This document shows positions 11,118 to 24,358 of a stretch of 64,000 nt of DNA, one piece after another. A model generated the notes under the pieces. It had not been told where the DNA came from, ran no database searches, and worked only from the letters and a program-made list of their open reading frames with translations. Origin of the DNA: Punctularia strigosozonata HHB-11173 SS5 (taxonomy: Eukaryota; Basidiomycota; Agaricomycetes; Corticiales; Punctulariaceae); contig NW_006767440.1 of the NCBI RefSeq assembly GCF_000264995.1, forward strand, positions 1,345,863 through 1,409,862, given 5' to 3'. A program made the translations under genes and the position numbers. Positions within the stretch are counted from its first letter, which is position 1; each line of letters starts with the position of its first letter.

Positions 11118-13845
11118 GATGGTATCGGTCTGGAAACGGCGCGATCAGCTCGATGTCGGTGGTGCGAGCGCGTCTCGCTCGCAAAGCAAGGCCGAAAAAC
11201 GCACGTATGGGAAGGTGTACGCTGGGGATTAACTGTCTAAGGCGATAAGACGCACGAAGAGAGACAAGGACAGCAGAAACGCTCTATATCTAACGGCTGG
11301 CGCCTGCAACGATGGAGACGTCGGTTAGCGCTGGGTTCGACGTGCAGACCGTGGACTGGCAGACTGACCTCTAGAAAGCGGAAGGGGAGGGAGATGAGGG
11401 AGATGAGGGCGGTGGGGCGCCCCAGACCTGCTTTAACTACAGTAATTTTTCGAACTCCGCCCGCACATGCTGACCGCGCCGTCTGCAGCGGGGGCTCACT
11501 CGCCTCCCCCTTCTCACTCCCGCCTCCACGCAAAGGCCGAGGAAGCTCCCGCCGCCGGAGCCCCAGCACGCCCCCTGTGGCCATCGCCCGGCCTTCCTGG
11601 CGCGAAAGCGACGAGAATGTGCGGTCCCCGAGGCAGGAATGGGTTCTCGGCAGACGCTGAACCTTAGTTGCATCCCATGACCTTGTGTAATTCCATGGCG
11701 ACCCCAAGGGCCCGTTTCTGGTCTGCGAACTTTGAACGTGACTTTTTCTGCGACAGGCGAGACTGGTTGCGCTGGGCTGATGGACCGCCGCTCTCGGATG
11801 ATCATCATCTCCGGGCGCACAGGCTCACGATCTCCCCGGCTGGAGCTTGTTTGGAGTGAACGAGTGAGTCCCGTCCAGAATAACCTTCACCCGCGTCCTC
11901 GCCGGCTTACAGAGCTCGCGTTCCAGCACCTTCGCTCGCTGACTCGCGCTCGCCTGACCCATGTCCCACGTCCGTCTAGTGCCATCGCTGAAGGAGAGGG
12001 GGCCTTGTCTCACCCAAACGACCCGTTGCCGCTTGCCCGTCAGTTAAGGTTAAGCTTTCGAACCGCCGCTCCCACCGCCTCCGAGAACGGCGCAGCCCCC
12101 AGAACCCCGCACGGACACAGCAATCTGACCTCGCCCGAGGAGCGTGCCGTCTGGGGTAGCCGTCCCATCAACGCGTTTCATCCCACCACCAAATATCATC
12201 GCCATCGATACACGGGGCTCTCGTTACGTTGGTCAACCGGAGGCTTCAAGTTCACGTTCGATCGGGCTCTCTACCCGTAGGGCGGGAAAACCTCGACACT
12301 ACCTCGACACTGCGCACGAAGGTCGCGTGGTCCTCTTCTCCTTCCTCGGGCGAGGAGCTAGGAATGGCGAGGACTGCAGGGACTGGTGCCGGGTCCTTCA
12401 CGCGCGGCTATGCGATCTTGTGTCCTGGAAGAACATAGGTGGCTATGGCTTCGGCCGTCAATAGCATGCATTGTAGCACTTCATTGGCGGTTGCAATGAA
12501 AGTTTGATACCCCGTTCCATGTACTCGTACCGGCAGGCAAGGATTCGCCAGCAAAGTTCGTATCCACTCATCGTCCTCTCGCAGTTCAAGCTCACCACTT
12601 CACCCTCGCTGACATCCCGTCTTCGATCCGCGTAGCGCCATGCATCATCCTACGGACATGCGCTCCTCATCTGCGTGTCTTAAGACGTCCCATCTAATCT
12701 CCACCACAGATCGCGAAGCAAGGCCCACCGAAGAAAGATTCGCTTCCCGGTTCCTGAAGATTTTCGATACACGAAGGGATCCATACACGTGCTTACCACC
12801 CACCCGGCGAACCACATTCCGCATATCAGATTGAACCTTACGAACCGCGCAAATCTGAAGCTCGAGCTCGAGTCCTTGCGACCTTCCCCGGATCTCATCT
12901 GAAGAGGTCGAGCTGGACCGTCCGCATGAGGCAACAGGCTTCGATTTGTCTTCTTTCCTCTCCCTGATCTGCGTGGTCTCGGGTCCCGTCCGGTCAAACC
13001 TCGAGGCTCTAATCGCCGGCAAGATCAGCACCCCTTCTATGACAGGTCCTCGCCTCCGTGTAGATCTGGAATGCCGGTCGCTTACCCTTTTCTTATCTTC
13101 AGCATCCTCAAGAGCCTCATGCTCCGCGGTGGAAGTGGGTTACTCACGGTGACAACGACGCTTTTCGTAGTAGACATTGAGCATCCAGGCCTGATCGTGC
13201 CCGTATTCGGGCGAAGCGACGTTCACCAATCGATGCCTCCCCGCGAAACCTGGACACTCGTGAGGAACATGTTATCATAATCTCGCAAGATAGTATCCAC
13301 AATCGTATGTATATGTACCGTATTTGGTGTCAATAATATTGTTGAATGGACCCTACCCAGCGCGTTTCGCAGGCACATCATAACTGGTTCATACCTAACT
13401 CCAGCGACGCTCGCGAGTCTTATCTTTTTAACCGCGCGTGGGTCTGCGAGGGGCTCGAAACATATGGTAGCAGAACACCTTGGCGAAAGAACGCTGTAGA
13501 GTATGCTCCCCAATCGCATCACTAGCTGTTCTCATTGCGCTGTTCCCGGAACGCTCGTTGGGGAGGCTTTCTTTGTACACCGGAAGGGACGACGGGCCAT
13601 CCCACTAGACATCGTCACAGTGATCGTGATATCTAGACGTCAGTGTACCCCTTAGAATAGCGCAATTCCCGATCCTCTGTGGCGCTTGTGGGATTTCGGT
13701 CTGGCTTGCGCCGCCTGCGATTGACTCAGTAGCGGGACCATTTTCCATACATCCTCGTTATTGAATTCAAAATCATCTTAGCTAAAGTCGATCAGAGAAC
13801 CTCCGTCACATCAAAATCACCGAGTGGCTTGTTCAATCCGCTTCT
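11118..13845. other. 2.7-kb stretch without recognised gene
   Basis: The left part is the EF-3 promoter and 5' UTR region. The remainder holds only short or low-quality frames on both strands, none with family motifs or a convincing exon chain. I see no repeat or mobile element. Confidence 0.5.
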
Positions 13846-15531
13846 TCAGATTGTGTTCAAATCCGTGCGTCTCGGATCCCACCCCCAGTTTGCATTCTTT
13901 CCGTTCACCAGATGATCGATGAAGGTCTGCCTTCCTTGGGGATCCATGAGTGCGACATCCAATGCCAGCATAGAGAACCCGGTCACAGTCTGGATCACAC
14001 TGTGGTGACGCCACGAAAGCGGTTCCGAAAAGGTGATCTCGTGATCTCCAGACCTGACGCAGAAGATCACGACTTCTCCGTTCGTCCACAGTGCGAAGTA
14101 GGATGCGTGCGATAGCATTTCACGCCACAGCTAAACGATGATATGTCAGTATCAGGCGGTGATACATGCTAGGAACGAAAACCTGCCTGAATTATGATTT
14201 GAACCGTAGCGCCCGTGTTATCCTTCCAGCGTACCCAGTTGAAAACCCCAGTTTGATTCCCGAGGTACAGATGACCCCCGTCACAGAATATGCGCTCCAA
14301 CGAGTCCGTAGTGTTGGACCAGAAAGTTTTGATCTCGGCTACGGCGACATGCTGTCTTGGCAGAATCCCAGAGAACAAAACAAAATCGGGCTGTCCTGCT
14401 TTCTCGTCGGCATTCTTCAACTGCACACTACGGCCCCATCGGGGATAGTGCGCAGTTCCCGCTCCCTCACGAAGTGTGACCTTCTCTGCACCGGGAACGT
14501 CGAGGTGCGTGAAGTCATTGGGATTGTGAGTCGGCGCATAACGCATCTTTGATTATTATCAGTCGGTGTAGACTCGAGCATGATTATACTGCGACTCACC
14601 TGCAGCAGCCAATCCACGGCGCCGATAATTTGCTTCACGAATTCATCTTGAGATGCAGGCTCAGATCCAATGGGGATCGCGGGGTCCTGCTTCCTGCGAG
14701 ATATATGAAGGCTGAACCAAGACGCCACACCGGCGGCGGCATCCAGGTAATCCATAGGCGAAGGGAGCCGGTAGCCATTCTGTGAGATCCGCTGATACGT
14801 GGTGTTGAGGTTGTCGTTAGCGGCATTAGGATCCGACCCTGCGTACGCCGCAAATCGCCGATTCATATCCATGCATTGGAGGATACGCTCGAGAGCTAAG
14901 GGGGAAGAGCCGCCCTGAACTATTGTGTGACTCTTGGCTTTCGTGCTCTGCGGGACTTGTTGAAGCGGTATGCAGCTCGTGAAGTTAGCCCATTCCAGGT
15001 TTCCAGCGTTCCTGTTGATAATGAATTGTTCGAGTGTGCTCAAATTACCGGTGCCTAAAGGATGGTCGTGGGCTCCACCGTTGAGTAGAGTATGCGGATC
15101 ATGGTAACGCAGAGGAAAGGCCCAAGCAGCGGGTGTGAGAACATCACCGGGCCAGTTCATGTTCGCAGCTACTGTCGGTGAGGACTCGTTGCTAGGTGTG
15201 AGGTCAAACAGGCATTCCAGATGCCAATTTATATGCATCCTGTAGTCTTCCTTCCTCTCCAAATCGCAGAAAGAAAAGAGAACAGCAGTCGGTGGTGGAC
15301 AGCAGTTACGATAGCTCGGATGACCTACTCAGAAACAATGGGGGCATGGATGGATATGAACAGCAAGCCAGATGCAGTTCTTGCTGCTTTCCCACATTTG
15401 TTGATTAGAATGGTGGAGATGCATATTGCGCCAGCGTATCGATTCATCATTCTGCAGCCTAATCACAGTAGAGTGCTTGTCGGTGGATGGAGGTCTACCG
15501 GCGGGTGTGTATGGGTTGTCGGATTCCACGT
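13846..15531 (-). CDS. PD-(D/E)XK nuclease-like protein of a fungal family
   Basis: Exons that chain in frame are 15236-14600, 14546-14187 and 14130-13846. An extra 5' exon at about 15340-15531 (NPYTPAGRPPSTDKHSTV) is probable, but its boundaries and the true start are unresolved. The middle exon holds QPDFVLFSG followed, after HVAV, by AEIKTFW. This is the D-(x16)-E-x-K arrangement of restriction-endonuclease-fold domains. A hydrophobic C-terminal part (YFALWTNGEVVIFCV) resembles the closing strands. Intron 14131-14186 must use a GC donor (CAG|GCAGGT) to keep the frame. The gene sits head-to-head with two kinase-like paralogues on the other strand. In basidiomycetes such nuclease-like domains are often found with kinase-like modules in lineage-specific proteins. 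The substrate and function are unknown. Confidence 0.6.
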
Positions 15532-16642
15532 GTGGAGATGTAATGCGAGAAGGGGCCGCTGGTTCAAATCAAGTACCGTGCATGCAGCGTCTATCTCAAC
15601 AGTTGCATTGGATTGGCATCTGAGCTCGTCTTTAGACCAAGAGGTATAAAAGTAAGCCTATTGTGATAACACGGTGTGGAAACATACCACGGACAATGGA
15701 TTGCCAGGCTTCAACATGACCCTCTCCCTGCTTCATTCGCGAGAGCATCATTGATCAAAAGAGCACCGTTGAGCAAACTCCGACGTTGTTAGTCCGCTTC
15801 AAAATGCGAGTTATTTCGATGAGATGGCTCTGCTGTTCGACAAGTCTTCCAAGGCCTCCGAGGAACAACAATACCAAGAACCACAGCATGCGCTCGTCCG
15901 CGGGATAAGCTCTCAAGTCCGTGGCTTGCTGAGAAACAAGGAATAATGAGAGAAAGCGATGAAATCGATGGGTCCCTTGCTGTCTCCGGTCAGCGCCGCA
16001 CAAGATCGGATTTTTTTTCGAGGGAGAACAGGAGACACCTCATGAGCCAAGCCTAGAGCGATGCAATTACCTGAGCTTGCCTCGGGCATCTCAAAACTCG
16101 TGATTAGTAAGCCGCGTGTGCCTGTGCAGTGTAGAGTACTGCCTTTCTTAACAACTGCCCTACCACCCTGAACATGCGACACTGATCTCTCAACCCGGAA
16201 ATTAGTAACCGTGCGATTTTGTTGGTAGAAAAGTACGAGTTGTAGTCCGATTTAAGATGTTCAGATAATATGTCTCGCTCAACTGCAGGAAATAGTATTG
16301 ATGCAAACGCGAGCGAAGGTGGACCGGTGGGGCACCCGCCGTTTTTTCAAGTGGGAATCACAGGGAAATGATTGTAGCAGTCGATTGTTTCGACCGAGCC
16401 AAGCCTAGACAAGACTACGCGATGCACAATGGGAATCACAGGCAGGGAAATGATCGTAGCAGTCGATTGTTTCGACGTACTGCAGGAAATGCAATCCGTG
16501 GACAACAGAAAAGCACAGGCAGTAAGTGCTGTCACGTGGACTGGTTCGTCGTTTAGAAAAGAGAGAGTAAGAGCGCAGGAGAACCCAACCTTTTTTCCCC
16601 AAGAATTCCCCCCTGATACGTCAATCTGATCGCACACTTGAG
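15532..16642. other. divergent intergenic stretch between nuclease-like and kinase-like genes
   Basis: No gene was recognised. The stretch holds a direct repeat at 16352-16476 and the promoter regions of the flanking genes. Confidence 0.5.
16352..16476 (+). repeat. direct repeat of about 45 bp, two copies
   Basis: Copies at 16352-16394 and 16430-16476 share TGGGAATCACAGG and GTAGCAGTCGATTGTTTCG with one substitution. The second copy carries 4 extra bases. The copies are offset by 78 bp and lie about 170-290 bp upstream of the kinase-like gene. The origin is unknown. Confidence 0.85.
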
Positions 16643-17718
16643 ATGGATTTTGCAAAACGACGTCTGGTGCGACAAACCCTCTTCAATTCAGAATATTGAT
16701 CTTAGTGTGCACTATAGGCACTGAACGCCGCGGTCGACCTGCGTCTGGGCGGTCTTTATAGTGACCCGGTACGCATCACCAACCTGGCGAGGAAACGGGT
16801 TCCGCTCGATTACTATGAGGTCAAACCCGGGGTGTATCCTAATCCCGCGGGTGCCCCGCCTCGTCCTCCCTCTCGATCACCACCGTCGGAAGGTTTATGT
16901 ATCGAGCTATCGTTGGACGGAGCGGTCGCGAAGGGCCGATGTGGCATTGTCTACCGGGTGAACGTTCATCGGGTTCTGTCTGCGGATGGAAAGGAATTGT
17001 CCGATATATCCTTGCCTCCACTGGTAGCGAAGGTTGCGGGTATGAGATATACACCCCACATTACCCGAGAAGCCTGGTTCTACGACGAACTGGAAGCTTT
17101 ACAAGGCTCTGTCATCCCGCGTTGCTTTGGGCTCTTCGAAGCCGTTCTTCAGGAAGATACTGTGCTTGTCCCGTGGAAAGCTCACGGAATCGACAGGGGC
17201 AAGCAGGAATACTATCCAGATGCCGAGTTAGATTCGACAGATCCTCAAGACCCTGAAGCGCCCCGGTCGGACGGCGAGCACGTTGTGCATAGTCGAAGGG
17301 ACCCTCGCGTTCCTTCTCCTGTGACGGTGTCTCTCCTTCTTTTCGAAGAACTCGATAGCACAGAATTACCTCTTGGAGGGGAGATGAATAAGGATCTTCA
17401 GTACGTCCTGCGTATTGCATCTCATATCGCCACATCTGAAAGGTTCACAGGGCAGAAATAGTAGATATGTTTGCGGAGTTGGATCGCTTTCTCGTTGAAC
17501 ACAACGATGTGGCCCACAGGAACATCCTTCGCGCACCGCAGTCGCCTACTGCTTACCCTTCTCTTCCGTCGCCCTATACTGGGCGTACATACAGCTGGCG
17601 CATCATTGACTTCAATGATTCTTGCAAGTTCAATGATGACCCTCGTGTCTGTGCGATGGTCAACCGAGAAATGGCCGAGTTCCTTGTGAAGGCGTTAGCG
17701 CAGGGGTGGTATCCGTAA
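16643..17718 (+). CDS. small kinase-like protein, paralogue A
   Basis: The exon chain 16643-16666, 16718-17400 and 17451-17718 gives 324 residues. The first exon could extend upstream in frame, so the start is tentative. Features: a shared lead ALNA..LRLGGL, a proline-rich linker, glycine loop GRCGIVYRV, beta-3 lysine in PLVAKVAG, FYDELEALQGS, an acidic variable region, catalytic loop FLVEHNDVAHRNI (HND in place of HRD) and WRIIDFND where DFG is expected. The last glycine of DFG is replaced by asparagine. The lysine, catalytic aspartate and following asparagine are all kept, so ATP binding is plausible. Intron positions and phases equal those of the paralogue at 18.3 kb. The family appears expanded in Agaricomycetes; the substrate is unknown. 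Confidence 0.75.
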
Positions 17719-18268
17719 CGGCCGCTCCTTCTAGACTTCGAGATCTGTTATGTATATACGCCCTCAATACCACATCATCATAATCAAGGCCCAAACGGTC
17801 TGGAATGTTGTAAACCGTCCTTAGGAAAGAAATATCAGCATTTGACACCGCTCAAGGGCTGCGTAACTTCGACGAAACCGAGGACGGCGATGACCTTCGT
17901 ACGGCTATCAAAAAAACTCACAGTCCATCGTCAGAAAATTAGGAGCGAGATGCTTTGGCTAGTGCACGCAAGGTCTTCACATCACAATGTTGGCGCTAAG
18001 GGAACCGAATCCTCAAGATGCTGCACAAATACGATACGCAGTCAGGAAAGATAAACGCTCGCGATCGACTCATGCTTGCCCGTCCATTGTGTCACCATAT
18101 ACAACACTAGGCCACCACATGATTGGCATATTATTTACAAGTGTTTCATCGCGAATTCGCGCACGCTGAACAATGCGATCTGGATTTGCGAATGGCTTGA
18201 TTGATTACCGGCGGAGTATCTTGTGCAACCGTTGTGAGGGTATATAATGTAGCCGGTGAGAGCAGGAT
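17719..18268. other. spacer between tandem kinase-like genes
   Basis: No gene was recognised. A TATA-like box sits at its right end. Confidence 0.5.
18241..18248 (+). promoter_or_regulatory. TATA-like box of kinase-like paralogue B
   Basis: TATATAAT lies only about 20 bp before the ATG at 18269. If it is used, the 5' UTR would be extremely short or transcription would start inside the frame. A later start codon is the alternative. Confidence 0.35.
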
Positions 18269-19477
18269 ATGGATCCATTACGTCGCACCGAACAATGGGT
18301 GAAACGACTCCCACAGCCATCTCTCGTCGCGCTCAGAACATCGCCAAGGGACAACTTCATGGCAATACGTCGTCTAGTAGGTTTACTCGTATAACCTACG
18401 ACCATGCTAATGAAACAAACTTTAGGCCCTGAATGCTGTATCGTATCTTCGTCTTGGAGGTCTTTTCGAGGACACACGGCAGTTTACCGGTCTCGCAAGG
18501 ACGACTCTTCCACTCGACTACTATGGAGTTATACCCGAAGAATCGGGGATGCCTCCTGACCCGACACGTGCCCCGCCGCGTCCCCCTTCTCGACAACCAG
18601 TTCCACAACATCTAACTATGGAGTTGTTCCTGGGTAAAGCGCTCGCAGGTGGACGATGCGGTGTTGTTTACAAAGTCGAAGTCCTGCGAGTCCTATCTAC
18701 AGATGGTCAGGAGATTTCAGATCTTTCTTTGCCTCCTCTAGTCATGAAGATTGCCGGACTGAGGTACACTCCGCATATCGCCCGGGAAGCCTGGTTCTAC
18801 GACGAGTTGGAAACGCTACAAGGCTCAATCATTCCGCGTTGCTTTGGCTTCTTTGAGGCCACCCTTCCGGATAACACACCGATCATCCCATGGATATTGC
18901 ATGGCCTAGACACAGGCAGAGACGAATACGACGACGAATACCCTTCGGATCTACGAGGGTTAGAGAACGAAGAGGACTCTGAGGGCTTGAATGATACCAA
19001 GAATCATAACACTCGCAACAGGTACCAGATCAAGCGTAGTCTCCACGATCCTCGCGTTCCCTGTCCTCTGCGTATCTCTCTTCTCCTACTGGAAGAACTT
19101 GATCTAGCACAACTGCCCATAGGGGTCAACGTAACTGAGGAAGTCCGGTGCGGCAGCTTACGCACATACGGTAGTTACCCACCTGACAACCTCACAGAAA
19201 GGAAGTTCCTCAGATGCTGCAAGAGCTGAACCGGTTTCAAGTGGTGCACAACGATGTTGCCCGTAGAAACATCCTCCGACCATCGCGCTCACCCGATGCT
19301 TACCCACGCCTTCCATCACCGTACACAGGCCGCACATACAACTGGCGCATCCTAGACTTCAACGACGCCCGCAAGTACGAACCTAGTGACTGCGAATTTC
19401 TCAACCGGAGCATGGCGAAGCACCTCATCGGATTGTTAGAACGCGATATGAGTACTGATTTCTCTTCATCAATGTAA
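18269..19477 (+). CDS. small kinase-like protein, paralogue B
   Basis: Exons 18269-18376, 18426-19147 and 19198-19477 give 369 residues with consistent phases. The N-terminus is MDPLRRTEQWVKRLPQPS. The kinase core shows glycine loop AGGRCGVVYKV (about 110-120), lysine 144 in LVMKIAG, REAWFYDELETLQGS, an acidic variable insert (DEYDDEYPSDL), catalytic loop VVHNDVARRNIL (aspartate about 296, asparagine about 301) and RILDFNDA (about 327-334) in place of DFG. It is short for a kinase, since the C-lobe ends soon after the DFN motif and lacks a recognisable activation loop or APE motif. This suggests a minimal or non-canonical fold. It stands in tandem with paralogue A, 550 bp apart. A third, broken copy lies at 2.1-2.8 kb. 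Confidence 0.78.
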
Positions 19478-20015
19478 CATACACGGGACATGTACTTGCC
19501 CTTATGTTACTGCGCCCTCGTAGCTTGAACGTACTCGCGTAACATGCCATGAGGTCGTCTCAAGTCTGAACCGGTCGGGTTGGCTCTGCCTAAGCATCGG
19601 GTATCTTCGCTGAGAAGACTCTAGAGATTTCTATCAGCCAAGTATCGCGGGACAGACGGGACTCCACCGGTATTCCCAAAAAGGCATGCACACGACAACC
19701 TCGCGCGCCATTCTACGATGAATCGATTATTGTTGGTTAATATTTCGAGCAAACGACGCCATCCTCGTCAGTGGAAGACAGGTATATGGATTCACTGCAC
19801 TTGGCTCGTGGCAGCAACGCTGGCGCACGTTTGAAGAGTATCAGGTATCATACACGTTACCAGCAGCAGCGTGCATTACGACGACCAACTCATATATGCT
19901 AAACACAGAGTAGGTGCCGGCATTCCGGTGTTTGCCCTTGCTAGTTACCATGTCCTCCTTACATCGCATGCAGCATACGTGAGATATCACCCAAAGTATG
20001 AATGGACAGTATCCA
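19478..20015. other. intergenic, 3' flanks of kinase-like B and rhamnose mutarotase
   Basis: The two neighbours converge here. No gene was recognised. Confidence 0.5.
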
Positions 20016-20495
20016 TTAGGCCTTCCCTTCAAAGCGGAAGACTTCTTCCAGTTCCTGTCGGGCGATCGATGAGCACGTTATCTCAATGCCGGGAAGCCCG
20101 GCGTACCGTCCACCAAGGCGCTGGCGAATCTTTACTCCCCGTCGCCCCCGCGTTAAAGCTCTCCTGCATACCATCAGTCACGGCCCACCAACGGTTCGTC
20201 TCCGGATCTTCTGCAATGCCCGCCATGTCCTCGTCGTAATCAGTACCGGTGTACTTCATGTTGGCGATGAGTAAGTTGAGAGGCGGGTAGTAGTGGATGG
20301 AATAGTCCACGATATGGTGCCTCTCGAGTGCAGACAGGACGCCAGGCCAGACGGCAGAGTGGATTTTCTTGTACTCTTCGGCATGTTCAGGCCTGAGCTG
20401 CAGGTATATCTAGTAAGCCGGATTGCAGTCGTGAGGTATGGTTGATATCTGACTTTGATGATCTGGCATATACGTTTCGCGTTCGTCGTAGACAT
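20016..20495 (-). CDS. L-rhamnose mutarotase (RhaM/DUF718 family)
   Basis: Three exons, 20495-20454, 20409-20107 and 20054-20016, give 127 residues. The enzyme interconverts the alpha and beta anomers of L-rhamnose or related 6-deoxy sugars, feeding sugar catabolism. The family hallmarks are all present: LQLRPEHAEEYKKIHSAVWP, with the histidine and tryptophan of the active site, then HHIVDYSIHYY, ANMKYTGTDYDEDM, IAEDPETNRWWAVTDGMQE and the closing ELEEVFRF from the last small exon. Introns are 44 and 52 bp. The start at 20495 (MSTTNAKR) gives the usual length; an in-frame ATG lies 33 bp upstream. The gene is small, single-domain and intact. No other rhamnose pathway genes lie in the window. 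Confidence 0.92.
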
Positions 20496-21047
20496 GGTTA
20501 GTGTCTGTGAGAGTAGTTGGGGGTGCACACGTTGATGCTAGCTGCAGGTGCGGTGATACACCAGGGAAAGCCTCTCCCGTGATTGGAAGCGGCCCGGGAA
20601 CCCGTCCCCCGTACTCGAAGGTCTTGCGCCATAGCGAAACAAAAGGAGTGAAGGTACTCAAGAATGGTCTCCACTCATGGCCTTGCAACTAGACAGCATA
20701 GCGAGGATGGTACTAGTGGTGCACGACTGAGAGTCTTCCTCAGGCGTCGCTGACGACTTAGTCGAAGTCACCCCTCGGCGTTGAATTTCCGCACCGGTCC
20801 GTACACGATGGTAGCTTGAGAAACAGGAGAGAGCCTTGGCAGTGACTATAGACTGTTGCGATAGGCGCACGGATTCACAGGGGGATCAGCACGAAAAATA
20901 TCAAAACGTGGGGTTGGTGGTTGTTGATGCAGTTGTCAAAGGAGCGCCAGCGCACGCAGCGACCCCCCAGATTGCTCTTCTTCTCGTCCTCCTCTACTAC
21001 ATACATAGCTCCGGAAGTGTATAATCTTGTTCTGATATCCTGTTCCA
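20496..21047. other. intergenic, divergent promoters
   Basis: No gene was recognised. It separates the leftward mutarotase from the rightward Rab gene. Confidence 0.5.
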
Positions 21048-22040
21048 ATGGCCGAAGGCAGCAACTACGATTACCTCTTCAAGGTCTGCTCTGTCGCATG
21101 ATGGGGCTCAGCATGGCTCAACGCAACCCACTGTAGATTGTGCTCATTGGTGACTCGGGTGTCGGAAAATCGTGCGTGGCTCATGCCTATCGTTGTTATT
21201 TACGTCGTACTTACGGTGCTTTCGCCGTGACTCAGTAACCGTGGGTCCGGGCAATCCGTTGGAAGCAGGGTACACTGACAACGTCGAGCAGTACTCTCGC
21301 GGTTCACGCGGAATGAGTTCAACCTCGAGTCGAAGTCCACCATAGGCGTCGAGTTTGCGACGAGGTCGATAAATGTCGACGGCAAGACGATCAAGGCGCA
21401 GATATGGGATACTGGTACGTCAGCCCGGTCCTATATGCACGTTGTGGTAATTAGCGACCGAATAACGACACTCGACTTATCCAGCTGGTCAAGAACGCTA
21501 TCGTGCCATTACCGCTGCATACTATCGCGGCGCTGTCGGTGCACTCCTGGTCTACGATATCACCAAGCATGGGTCGTACACGAACGTCACCCGATGGCTG
21601 AAAGAGCTTCGTGACCACGCAGATGCCAACATTGTCATCATGCTTGTCGGGAACAAGAGTGATTTGAAGCATCTGCGGGCCGTGCCCACCGATGAAGCCA
21701 AGGCATTCTCAAGTAAGCCATCCGACGTCCGATATGCATGGTTCATGTTGAGCAGACTTCCCTTCGTAGCGGAGAACGGCCTGTCATTCATAGAGACGTC
21801 GGCGCTGGACGCCACGAACGTCGAATCAGCCTTCCAAACAACCCTCACTGGTACGTCCGCCCATTTTTTGATAGTTTCCAGTCACATTCAACGTCCCCTC
21901 GTGAAGATATCTATCGTATAGTTTCCAGGCAAACTCTGGAGCAAAACGCTGACCCCATCAAGCCGCCCACTGGAGACACTCGTACAATCAACCCGAGCGT
22001 GGATAACAGTGCCAGCGCTCCGAGCGGGAAGTGCTGTTAG
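21048..22040 (+). CDS. Rab11/Ypt31-type small GTPase, copy 1
   Basis: Seven exons, 21048-21083, 21137-21171, 21236-21240, 21292-21414, 21485-21712, 21770-21850 and 21907-22040, give 213 residues. Rab11 GTPases direct exit from the late Golgi and recycling endosomes. Motifs: P-loop [16 protein letters not shown], effector loop with [28 protein letters not shown] and FIETSALD. The protein ends GKCC, a double-cysteine prenylation site. The P-loop is assembled across a 5-nt exon (TAACC) that completes the Ser-Asn-Leu codons. Without it the frame fails. Exon sizes are identical to those of copy 2, with which it converges. The protein looks fully functional. Its N-terminus ([15 protein letters not shown]) is typical of the family. 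Confidence 0.93.
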
Positions 22041-22630
22041 GCGCTTGACATCTCACTCTACATCTGGTCTCGTGCTGTTGGGTTACCGGACACACAATAC
22101 ATGCTGGCATACGCCACGCCACTATAGAACATCGTAGAGCAAGGGAGCGTGTTTACATGCACTCGCGTGTGCTATGCAATTTGTTGGGTGGCTATCTACA
22201 CCATTGCTGGGCCAGTTTACATAGGCATTGGCGGGAAGGATTTCTACAGGGTCGTTTGTCAGAGGGATCATGCTCATGTTTGCTAGCGTACCAGCAGTGT
22301 ACTATGGATCCTACGTCCAGTTCACCAGCGTATATTCGTTCCGATTCGAGAAAGGCGTCGTGATACCCTGCTACATGTTGTTGAGCCCCATCATCGATGT
22401 CGATGCTGTGTAAATGCCACCGCGCACGTCGTCCGACAGCACAAGATTACCACAACAAGCTATTATTCCCAGTAGAAAACAACCACACATCGGAGCCTAG
22501 AGTATACACAGGGGTGCACGAAGACATAAACCAGAAGGAGAATGGCGCGACCAACGTCAAGTTAGCCAACGCGAAGTGAGCGGCTCCCGAAACTACTTTG
22601 CGGAAGCCATACGAGGTGGATGGTGGTCGC
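22041..22630. other. convergent spacer between Rab copies 1 and 2
   Basis: No gene was recognised. Short hydrophobic frames exist on both strands but lack motifs or splice support. Confidence 0.5.
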
Positions 22631-23753
<1,123 letters not shown>

Positions 23754-24358
23754 TGCGCAGTTCTAAGAAATTGAAGATATATAATCGAGAAAGTCGTTCG
23801 TGAACGTCGTCAGTGCGGAGGAGTGGAGAGCGGTGTCGGGCGGACTTCGAAATTGGCTGAGCGAGTCTTGCTCTGCGCGATCACCACCGCCCCATCCATG
23901 TCTCACGTTGATCAAATGCACCGCGTTATTTGGCATCGGACACCGTGCTGGTCGTAATATGTTCGAGCTTGTAACCGGGCTTCCCGACATGCAATCACAG
24001 TCTTGGAAGTATAGATCCTGATGCCCATGCATCGTCGCTTGTGACGTTCCGCTGTTCACTGCCAACCTTGCTTTCGCACTGAATCATGTTTCCTTACTGA
24101 AAAACCATCAATGCTGACCGTTGAAATCATTCCTGCCACGGATTGATTTGCTTGGGAACCTTACCGATCTGCTCTACTGCGGAGCGCTGCATTTGGATCG
24201 CTCCCGCAGCGAGCCCGATGACTGATGGAGATGAAGTGTATAGCTACAAAGCGTTGGGTCCCCGATGTTCTTGAACCAGCTCTTGAATCGCTCCAGGCCG
24301 ACACGTTACTACGCTCTCGGCTCGTTCTTGACGCAGCATCGCGGCTGCCTCCTGAAGC
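23754..24358. other. divergent spacer between Rab copies 2 and 3
   Basis: Holds the promoters of both copies. No gene was recognised. Confidence 0.5.

Noticed and set aside
11732-12280. 182-codon plus-strand frame upstream of EF-3
   Set aside because: No motif, no exon partners and unremarkable codon use; treated as chance within a promoter or spacer region.
15555-15580. T-loop-like sequence GGTTCAAATC suggesting a tRNA
   Set aside because: The flanking bases do not pair into a T-arm and no acceptor stem or anticodon arm is found.
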